Position numbers and translations under genes: made by a program. A stretch of DNA of 39,602 nucleotides from positions 1 to 39,602 of the forward strand of contig JACQXG010000017.1 in assembly GCA_016208905.1 (NCBI GenBank), written 5' to 3'. The DNA is from Nitrospirota bacterium (GTDB lineage Bacteria; Nitrospirota; Thermodesulfovibrionia; UBA6902). Shown here piece by piece: positions 33,775 to 39,602 of the stretch. Within the stretch, counting starts at the first letter, position 1. Each line of letters begins with the position of its first letter. The notes under the pieces are model-generated. The model was given only the letters and a program-made list of their open reading frames with translations, ran no database searches and was not told the origin of the DNA.

Positions 33775-33826
33775 TTTATAACTGAAACACCCTGCGGCAG
33801 AGACCGCAGGGTGTTTCAGTTATAAA
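33775..33826. terminator. Large perfect hairpin between the toxin-antitoxin pair and selB
   Basis: 33775-33797 and 33804-33826 are exact reverse complements (23 bp, including CTGAAACACCCTGCGG) around a 6-base loop (CAGAGA). The stem core is GC-rich. Neither strand has a long T-run directly after it, although AT-rich DNA flanks both sides. It lies upstream of the toxin gene start and about 280 bp before selB, so a transcription block isolating the two units is likely; an RNA regulatory role is also possible. Confidence 0.6.
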
Positions 33827-34105
33827 TACAAAAAGAGCAATCTCAGAATTATTGAGCAGCAGGTATTGCCAATAACAGTAACCATGTCTGTATAGTAACG
33901 ATACCTGGTTGTTATCATTGACATCAACCTGCAATTTATATTGACACTATCCGAATACTATAATTCAATTCTATTTAGTCCCTGACGAAACAGGTAAACT
34001 TAACAATTTCTATCAGGACAAGAGCAGGTTTGTCCACTTCATTCCCCGGAAAATGATAGAATAATAGAAATTTTTTATTGACTCTGGAATGTAAATATAT
34101 CAACT
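33827..34105 (+). other. selB upstream region, no gene seen
   Basis: This AT-rich non-coding stretch contains TTGACA near 33941 followed by TATAAT after only 12 bp, too close for a normal sigma-70 promoter, and TTGACT near 34077. No tRNA-Sec, SECIS-like element or ORF was recognised. The selB promoter must lie here or selB must be read through from selA. Confidence 0.4.
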
Positions 34106-36001
34106 ATGAACCGCTACGTAATTCTAGGAACAGCAGGACATATAGACCACGGAAAGAGCGCGCTCGTAAAGGCCCTGACAGGCACGGACCCTGACCGGCT
34201 CAAGGAAGAAAAGGAACGGGGCATCACGATTGATCTGGGTTTCGCGGACCTGGCTTATCCGGGGGGGCTGAAGGTGGGCATTGTCGATGTGCCTGGACAT
34301 GAGCGGTTGATCAAGAACATGCTCGCTGGAGCGGGCGGCATAGATATCGTCCTTATGGTCATTGCCGCTGACGAAGGGATCATGCCCCAGAGCAGGGAGC
34401 ATCTCGATATCTGTAATCTGCTTAAAGTTAAGAGGGGACTGATCGTAATTAACAAATCAGACCTTGTTGAGCAAGACTGGATCGAGCTTGTTAAGGATGA
34501 AGTCGGTAAATTTGTACAGGGGACTTTTCTTGAAGGCGCAGAGATGGTGGCCGTGTCTTCAAAGACAGGCCATAACATCGACCTATTAAAAGAGAAGATC
34601 GAAGAGCTTGCCCTGCACGTTGAGCCCAAGTCCGTAAACGGGGTGTTCAGGCTGCCGGTGGACAGGATATTTACCCTCAAGGGCTTCGGCACTGTTATTA
34701 CCGGCACCGCGATTTCAGGCAGCATATCAGTTGATAAACCTGTTGAAATACTCCCCAGAGGCCTCAAGACCAAAGTAAGGGGACTTCAGAGCCACGGCGA
34801 GAGTCTTAAAACCGCGTACGCCGGTCAAAGGGTCGCCATAAATCTTCAGGGGGTCTCAAAGGACGAAGTGCAGAGAGGTGACGTAATAACCGTACCGGAC
34901 AAGATCAGGACTACTTATGTTATCGATGCGGACCTCAGCATGTTAGGCGATACGTCTTTGAGCGCGCTTAAAAGCAGGAACCTCGTGCATTTCCACACCG
35001 GCACGACCGAGCTTGTCGGGAGGATCATTATATACGGCAGAGACGAGCTTAAACCAGGGGACAAGGCCTATTGCCAGTTCAGATTTAAGGACCCCATAGC
35101 TGTTATGTCCGGCGACAGATACATCATCAGAAAATTTTCTCCTCTTGTAACTATCGGCGGAGGATCAATCCTGGACACAACCCCGGGGCGCAGAAGAAGA
35201 GATGAACGCGTAAAGGACCTTGAAATACTTGAGCAGGGCAGTCTGAAAGAAAAACTCTCTCTCAAGATCAGGCAGAGCGGACTTAACGGCATAACGCAGG
35301 ATGAACTTATCGGATGGATCAAGGCCGAAATACCGGATATCAGAGCAGAAGTAAATGCCCTTATCAAAGAAGGTCTCGCAATTTCCTGCGAAGGATGTAT
35401 CATACACAAAGACCCCTCCGATGATTTTGCTAAAAAGGCGATCTCTGCAGTGGGAGGCTTTCACAAGAACAACCCGCTTAAGCCGGGTATGTCTAAAGAA
35501 GATTTGAGGGCCGTTTTCACCGGGCTTGATCAAAAACTCTTTGAGGCAATGCTTGACCGCGTTGATCAGATTGTAATTGAGAAGGAGCTGCTGCGGTTAA
35601 AGACCTTCAGGATATCCCTCAGCGAGGACAAAAAGGTTTTAAAGGACAAGATGCTGAAAGTCCTTGAACAGGCGGAATTCCAGCCCCCGTCAAAAGATGA
35701 GCTGGCAGTGGCGGTCTCAATAAAACCGCAGGAGGCCGGCGAGCTGTTAAAGATCATGGCTTCTGAAAAAAGCCTTGTCAGGATAAATGATTCATTGTAC
35801 ATCCCGATGAGCAATTATACGAAAATGATTGACGGCTTGAAGAGTTTTTTCAGTGCGAAGAGTGAAATGACGGTCGGTGAGTTCCGCGATATCTTAAAGA
35901 CCTCAAGAAAATACGCCCTCCCCTTTCTCGAATACCTGGACAGCAACAAGATTACGCTTAGGGTCGGGGAAGTAAGAAAGTTTCTGAAGAAACAGCCGTA
36001 A
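34106..36001 (+). CDS. selB: Selenocysteine-specific translation elongation factor
   Basis: A 631-residue GTPase that carries Sec-tRNA(Sec) to UGA codons marked by a SECIS hairpin. GTPase motifs are [11 protein letters not shown] (8-18), DVPGHE (61-66) and NKSD (116-119). EF-Tu-like domains II and III run to about 350, and the C-terminal winged-helix domains (about 380-631) are present, as needed to bind the SECIS. Length is normal. In many genomes selA and selB are directly adjacent; here a toxin-antitoxin pair and about 1 kb separate them. Base composition is more GC-rich than the flanks. Confidence 0.97.
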   Translation: MNRYVILGTAGHIDHGKSALVKALTGTDPDRLKEEKERGITIDLGFADLAYPGGLKVGIVDVPGHERLIKNMLAGAGGIDIVLMVIAADEGIMPQSREHLDICNLLKVKRGLIVINKSDLVEQDWIELVKDEVGKFVQGTFLEGAEMVAVSSKTGHNIDLLKEKIEELALHVEPKSVNGVFRLPVDRIFTLKGFGTVITGTAISGSISVDKPVEILPRGLKTKVRGLQSHGESLKTAYAGQRVAINLQGVSKDEVQRGDVITVPDKIRTTYVIDADLSMLGDTSLSALKSRNLVHFHTGTTELVGRIIIYGRDELKPGDKAYCQFRFKDPIAVMSGDRYIIRKFSPLVTIGGGSILDTTPGRRRRDERVKDLEILEQGSLKEKLSLKIRQSGLNGITQDELIGWIKAEIPDIRAEVNALIKEGLAISCEGCIIHKDPSDDFAKKAISAVGGFHKNNPLKPGMSKEDLRAVFTGLDQKLFEAMLDRVDQIVIEKELLRLKTFRISLSEDKKVLKDKMLKVLEQAEFQPPSKDELAVAVSIKPQEAGELLKIMASEKSLVRINDSLYIPMSNYTKMIDGLKSFFSAKSEMTVGEFRDILKTSRKYALPFLEYLDSNKITLRVGEVRKFLKKQP

Positions 36002-36084
36002 GCAGTCAGCAGTCAGCCTCGGCTGCCATACATTTTATAAATCAAGTATTATTAGAACGTACGACGGACAAAGATTAGCTCAGC

Positions 36085-36426
36085 ACGGTCGATAAAATTG
36101 GGAGCATATAAGGTTCTGGTGTCCCTCCCGGACTTCAAAATCTGGAACATTTCTATCTGCGGCATCATGCCGGACTTGATTTCCTGCGCCGTGTAACAGA
36201 ACAAATAATGACCAGTCCGTATCTGAAATCCCGACGCCCGGTACTTGTCACTGCAGCAGAGAAACCGTGGGGAACGCATTACAGACTCAAAGCCTATGTC
36301 ATCGACTGCCGCGACCAGTTCAAGCTCATCACTGATTTGACGATACGCGGCAAGGCGCTGCTGACACAGCTTGGGATAGAGCCTGCAACAGTGCCTCCGG
36401 CAATAATTACGGGGAAAATCAGCTGA
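36085..36426 (+). pseudogene. Remnant of a MscS-type mechanosensitive channel (C-terminal part)
   Basis: The open stretch 36112-36426 encodes HHAGLDFLRRVTEQI, then TSPYLKSRRPVLVTAAEK, then THYRLKAYVIDCRDQFKLIT and KALLTQLGI, which matches the C-terminal domain of MscS-like channels in my reading. Upstream, the same frame has STVDKIGSI bracketed by stops (TAG at 36076, TAA at 36109), and a second frame has YKVLVSLPDFKIWNIS, like the end of the beta domain. All membrane helices are missing. Thus it is a truncated, frameshifted relic. A minus-strand frame over the same bases looks like a shadow. Confidence 0.6.
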
Positions 36427-36613
36427 ACGGTCACTTTTAAACAGAAAGTGATAGATAAAATCCCCAACGACCATATCTCGAATCAGTAGTTTTTTGTCAG
36501 AAACATCCAATGTCCTGAGCTTCAACAATTCACCGACTCAATAAGACTGCATCCCTAATTAGAGTGACGATCTGAAAGAAGAAGTGAGCTAAATCTTCGA
36601 ACTTTTTTTTGGT

Positions 36614-36652
36614 TTATCGTAATGTTAATTACCGTAACGATAGTTACGATAA
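36614..36652. promoter_or_regulatory. Nested inverted repeats upstream of the ATPase remnant
   Basis: TTATCGTAA (36614-36622) is inverted as TTACGATAA (36644-36652), and inside it CGTAAC and GTTACG form a second palindrome around GATA. The cluster lies 27 bp before the remnant's ATG. It looks like an operator for a regulator acting on the original gene; its present role is unknown. Confidence 0.4.
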
Positions 36653-36678
36653 TTTTAGCGCAGCCTGGAATTTGAACT

Positions 36679-36887
36679 ATGAAGTTTTATAATCGCAAAC
36701 AGGAACTACAGGTGCTTAAGAGGCTCTACAATCAGGCAAAAGATACTGTGCGTATGGCGGTGATTACGGCAGAAGACGCGTTGGTAAGACTATGCTTGCT
36801 CTTGAACTTGCCGGCAAGCATAAATTTATTTATCTGTTTGTCTCCAGGAAAGCAAAACACCTGCTTTGCAGACGTCTATATTGGTAA
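36679..36887 (+). pseudogene. Frameshifted remnant of an archaeal-type (DUF234-associated) ATPase
   Basis: The gene begins MKFYNRKQELQVLKRLYNQA, the usual start of this P-loop ATPase family, and runs to VIT. A single-base loss near 36767 then shifts the frame; the correct continuation GRRRVGKTMLALELAGKHKF carries the Walker A motif and goes on to FIYLFVSRKAKHLL before a stop at 36885. Only about 70 of an expected ~450 residues remain. The family often sits in mobile or toxin-antitoxin-like contexts. The remaining 72 bp to the next gene contain TATAAT (36921-36926), probably the -10 of the downstream gene. Confidence 0.75.
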
Positions 36888-36959
36888 TGAAATTTATCTT
36901 CCCCTTTTTCACGGCTGGTATATAATAGAACATTTGCTGAAAACTGACAGAATTGGAAT

Positions 36960-38297
36960 ATGAAACTTATTGAATCCGAAACATTGGAGTTAAAAAAAAG
37001 CACCTCTGAGATTAAAGAGGCGATTATATCTATAGCTGCGATCCTCAATAAACATCAGCACGGGGAATTGTTTTTTGGAATTAAAAGCAATGGCGCTGCT
37101 GCCGGCCAGAACGTAACGGAAAAAACAACCCGTGATATATCAAAAGCCATCGCAGACCATATTGAACCTAAAATTTATCCTCACATAAAGCGTATCGAAA
37201 TAGACGGCAAGGCATGTATCAAAGTCCTGTTTAAGGGAAATGATATTCCATATTTTGCATATGGCAGGGCATATATAAGGGTTGCGGACGAAGACCGGCA
37301 ATTAAGCGCCAAAGAACTCGAAGCGCTGATTCTCAAAAAGAATAAGGATAAAATGAGATGGGATACCGAAACCTGCAAAGAAGCAAAGATCACAGACATG
37401 AGCGCAAAGAAAATCAAGTCATTTTTGAAAGGCTCAGGGCTGAAATATGACACAGTGCGCAATGCCCTTGAAAAATTAAAGCTCCTGTCTGACGGGAAGC
37501 TGCTCAATACAGCCGCAATCTTATTTTCCAAAAAGCCGCAGATATTTTTCCCAAATGCCCGTTTGAGATGCGCCGTTTTCGGCACAACAGACACGTCGTT
37601 TACCATTGATATGCAGGATTTTGAAGGAGACCTCTTCTTCCTGATCAAAAAAGCTGAAGAGTATATTCTGAAAAACATTCATATCGGCATGAAGCTGGAA
37701 GGATTAAGAAGGATAGATGTGCCTGAGATTGACAAGGCCGCTTTCAGAGAAGCAATAATCAATGCCTTCTGCCATAGGGATTACCGCGAGTTTGACTCTG
37801 TCAACATTGCAGTTTTTAAAGACCGGGTGGAGATAAGAAGTCCCGGGCTGCTTTATGGCGGCCTGACCATAGAGACCATCAGGACAAAGATGGTTTCAGA
37901 AAGAAGAAACGAGCTGCTCGCCGATATGTTTCACCGCGTTCATTTTATCGAGAAGTGGGGACGGGGCATCAAGCTTATCCTCTCAAAAGAACCGGATACT
38001 GGGTTCAGTGAAGTAGGCACCAAGTTTATCACCACATTTAAGCGGAAGAGCTATTATGAGGGGAAAAAGGTCGGAGAAAAGGTCGGAGAAAAGGTCGGAG
38101 AAAAATTGACCTCGAACCGGCAAAAAATAATTAACTTTATTTTGCAAAATAAAAACATATCTGCAAAGGAATTATCTGAGTTTGTAGGAATTTCGCCAAG
38201 AAAGGTGGAGGAAAACATTTCATGGCTGAAAGAAAAAGGCTTTATCAAACGTATCGGTCCTGCCAGAGGCGGCTCCTGGGAAGTGGTGAGGAAATGA
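36960..38297 (+). CDS. AlbA_2 (Schlafen-type) and RecG-like HATPase_c_4 domain protein with winged helix
   Basis: A 445-residue protein. The N-terminal AlbA_2/divergent AAA-4 domain (about 1-120) begins ESETLELKKSTSEIKEAI and has GELFFGIKSNG. The middle region (about 150-360) matches the ATP-dependent helicase RecG-like/HATPase_c_4 family, with REAIINAFCHRDYREFDS and EKWGRGIKLIL. A 12-residue tract KVGEKVGEKVGE links to a C-terminal winged helix (about 385-445) with NISAKELSEFVGISPRKVEEN. Despite the RecG name there is no helicase core. Members are thought to be transcription regulators or nucleic-acid-binding proteins in accessory regions. The intended target is unknown. The gene is intact. 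Confidence 0.85.
   Translation: MKLIESETLELKKSTSEIKEAIISIAAILNKHQHGELFFGIKSNGAAAGQNVTEKTTRDISKAIADHIEPKIYPHIKRIEIDGKACIKVLFKGNDIPYFAYGRAYIRVADEDRQLSAKELEALILKKNKDKMRWDTETCKEAKITDMSAKKIKSFLKGSGLKYDTVRNALEKLKLLSDGKLLNTAAILFSKKPQIFFPNARLRCAVFGTTDTSFTIDMQDFEGDLFFLIKKAEEYILKNIHIGMKLEGLRRIDVPEIDKAAFREAIINAFCHRDYREFDSVNIAVFKDRVEIRSPGLLYGGLTIETIRTKMVSERRNELLADMFHRVHFIEKWGRGIKLILSKEPDTGFSEVGTKFITTFKRKSYYEGKKVGEKVGEKVGEKLTSNRQKIINFILQNKNISAKELSEFVGISPRKVEENISWLKEKGFIKRIGPARGGSWEVVRK
38067..38102 (+). repeat. Three tandem 12-bp repeats in the linker of the AlbA_2 gene
   Basis: AAGGTCGGAGAA is repeated exactly three times (38067-38078, 38079-38090, 38091-38102), encoding KVGE units. Unit length is a multiple of three, so copy number can change the linker length without breaking the frame. 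Confidence 0.93.
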
Positions 38298-38398
38298 CAT
38301 GCGTTAGGAGAGCAAGCGAGGACAGCGTAATGTGGCTACAGTAATAAGCTATAATATGCGGTATGATTAAAACATGCTGGGCAAAGGGGGACTTTATT

Positions 38399-38446
38399 AT
38401 GCAGCGAAGTAAACAGCAGCTCAAAATCCGGGGCAATCATTCATGA
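38399..38446 (+). CDS. Possible 15-codon leader peptide ORF coupled to the GHKL gene
   Basis: An ATG with GGGGG 8 bases upstream opens a frame of 15 codons (MQRSKQQLKIRGNHS). Its TGA overlaps the ATG of the next gene (ATGA). Such a layout can couple translation. It is short, lacks similarity and may be chance. Confidence 0.25.
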   Translation: MQRSKQQLKIRGNHS

Positions 38447-39602
38447 GTAAAAATGCGAATTTCAAAGTTGATCCAAAATTAGCAGAACTTTTAGGCGAAA
38501 CTTACAAATCGACAGAAGATGCGGTAAAGGAATTTGTTGATAATTCATTTGATGCTGATGCGGATAATGTTTGGATTACATTGCCTCAACCTATGACCGA
38601 AGATCCTGTAATCACTATCTTGGACGACGGGACAGGAATGAAAGAACAGGAATTGAGAAGCGAGTATTTAAAAATTGCAAGCAGTAGACTGTCGAGAAAA
38701 GGTGATAAGACCATTCTAAAGCAACGAGTCGTAAAGGGGAGAAAGGGCATAGGAAAATTTGCGGGCTTGATGGTTGCTGAGATCATGGAAGTTAAAACCA
38801 AAGCAGGTGGAAAAGAGACAACACTGACAATCATCAAGAATGACCTCGCAAAGGCCAAGTATGACTTGGAAAAGGTAAAGCTCCCGATTTCAGTAATTGA
38901 ATGTCCCAAAGAAGAACATGGGGCGACAATAACATTGAGGGGGTTGAATCAGAATTTCGAGTTTCCTAATTCTGATAAACTGAAGCAGTTGTTGGTTTGG
39001 GATTACGGCAGGGTTCAGGATTTAGCAATTTTTGTTAACAATGAGAAAGTGGGTATTCAGGATTTTCACGGTAAAATTGTAGAAAAAGAAATCAAGTTAG
39101 GCGACCATGTAAAAGGTAAGCCCATTTATGCCATAGCTGACAAGCCCGTCAAGCAGCCTGGAATTATTTATCGCGTTGGGAATAAAATTGTCGGTAGACC
39201 AGAAAACTTTCTAAAAGAAGATGAAATCATTCCTGATAAGTTAAAGAAAAGAGTTGTCGGCGAAATAGTCTGCGATGATCTTGAGGATTTTGTGACCGCT
39301 GATTGGGGAGCGATAATTGAAAACAGCAAGTTAAATGAAAGTATTAAAGCGGAAGTAAAAAGCGAGTTGACTAATTCACTGAACGAGGTTTTTAAAACCG
39401 AGATGCATTTAGCGAGACAGCGTTATCAAAATAAGATTAATCGTGAATTAGAAAAGCTGCCGGAATACAAAAGACAATTTGCCGAAAAATCTCTTGCAAG
39501 AATTTTAGAGAAATTTTATGGGGAGGCTGAGGAAAAGGTAAATACGCTCATTTCTGTAATGGTTGACGCATTGGAAAAAGATTATTATTGGAACGTTATT
39601 CA
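38443..39602 (+). CDS. GHKL (Hsp90-like, MORC-like) ATPase, 3' end outside window
   Basis: At least 386 residues are visible; the frame is open to the window edge. The ATP-binding Bergerat fold is complete: N-box EFVDNSFDADA (about 30-40), G1 DDGTGM (about 62-67), and lid/G2 GRKGIGKFAG (about 99-108). A transducer-like domain follows, then VVGEIVCDDLEDFVTADWGA and a helical, probably coiled-coil region from about 310. This looks like the bacterial MORC/paraMORC group of GHKL ATPases, which in comparative studies associate with restriction-modification and other defence loci. That placement is inference; a MutL or DNA gyrase identity is excluded by the flanking sequence. It lies 145 bp after the AlbA_2 gene on the same strand. 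Confidence 0.8.
   Translation, partial: MSKNANFKVDPKLAELLGETYKSTEDAVKEFVDNSFDADADNVWITLPQPMTEDPVITILDDGTGMKEQELRSEYLKIASSRLSRKGDKTILKQRVVKGRKGIGKFAGLMVAEIMEVKTKAGGKETTLTIIKNDLAKAKYDLEKVKLPISVIECPKEEHGATITLRGLNQNFEFPNSDKLKQLLVWDYGRVQDLAIFVNNEKVGIQDFHGKIVEKEIKLGDHVKGKPIYAIADKPVKQPGIIYRVGNKIVGRPENFLKEDEIIPDKLKKRVVGEIVCDDLEDFVTADWGAIIENSKLNESIKAEVKSELTNSLNEVFKTEMHLARQRYQNKINRELEKLPEYKRQFAEKSLARILEKFYGEAEEKVNTLISVMVDALEKDYYWNVI

Noticed and set aside
33941-33964. TTGACA and TATAAT before selB as a promoter
   Set aside because: The spacer is only about 12 bp, too short for sigma-70 use, so it was not listed as a promoter.
36052-36528. Minus-strand frame of 158 codons over the MscS-like relic
   Set aside because: It has no recognisable motif, is rich in Cys and Arg, and lies opposite a frame with clear channel similarity; it is judged a shadow.
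38067-38102. CRISPR-like array
   Set aside because: The repeats are 12 bp, contiguous and coding; no spacers. No CRISPR array was seen anywhere in the window.
38054-38248. Minus-strand frame with FSPT repeats
   Set aside because: It is the reverse reading of the KVGE repeat in the AlbA_2 gene.
36960-38297. RecG helicase
   Set aside because: Only the RecG-like/HATPase_c_4 accessory region is present; no helicase motifs are seen.
1-39602. tRNA and rRNA genes
   Set aside because: Reading for T-arm (GGTTCRA-type) signatures with acceptor pairing gave no convincing tRNA on either strand, and no rRNA sequence was recognised. A covariance search would be decisive.

Overview
The window is about 39.6 kb of moderate-GC bacterial chromosome with short gaps between genes. 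Housekeeping genes include Pi transport, TsaC/Sua5, TatAC, DapA, RarA, RNase Y, YmdB, HU, Nth, MnmA, SelA and SelB. The mix also has a PiT/DUF47 phosphate pair, a sigma-54 regulator, a B12-binding radical SAM enzyme, two-CW and zinc-ribbon small proteins, a UMF1 permease and selenocysteine machinery. It would fit a Gram-negative anaerobe of the Nitrospirota or Desulfobacterota type. That is an inference from gene content only; no rRNA gene or phylogenetic marker was compared.

Layout. 1-530: the 3' end of an ISNCY/IS1202-like element cut by the window edge. 580-1700: a type IV prepilin-like protein with an EF-hand-like loop, then an unknown membrane protein. 1795-7484 (minus strand): a UMF1 permease, a three-gene envelope cluster (NtrC-type regulator with a degenerate receiver, OmpA/MotB-like anchor, ExeA-like ATPase), a transposase remnant and a Gly-rich secreted protein. 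7866-10664 (plus): 6-phosphogluconolactonase, a cysteine-rich small protein, DUF47 and PiT. A 156-bp element with perfect 33-bp inverted repeats separates PiT from the convergent TsaC gene. 11604-18599 (plus): lipoprotein methyltransferase, APC permease, B12 radical SAM protein, GT2 glycosyltransferase, a solo IS end, M23 peptidase and a small protein. 18617-21396: a two-CW GGDEF protein, a zinc-ribbon protein and tatC/tatA. 21603-26706 (plus): dapA, a 6S RNA, rarA, rny and ymdB. 26784-30827 (minus): HU, a TPR lipoprotein, nth, a DUF72 protein with a histone-like tail, and mnmA. 30971-36001 (plus): YkgJ, selA and selB, with a BrnT-type toxin-antitoxin pair inserted in the opposite direction between selA and selB. 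36085-39602: accessory DNA with two gene remnants (MscS-like and an archaeal-type ATPase), an AlbA_2/RecG-like regulator and the start of a GHKL (MORC-like) ATPase that leaves the window.

How the genes work together. rarA-rny-ymdB behind a 6S RNA resembles the RNA-decay neighbourhood that often accompanies ssrS. DUF47 and PiT overlap and form one low-affinity phosphate uptake unit. SelA and SelB imply a selenocysteine-decoding host, although no tRNA-Sec or selenoprotein gene was recognised here. The envelope cluster at 3225-6619 is the best candidate for an undescribed module: the ExeA-like ATPase has a membrane segment but no peptidoglycan-binding domain, and the adjacent OmpA-like protein could supply that function. 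The right end (36-39.6 kb) looks like an eroding and reloading accessory or defence-type locus.
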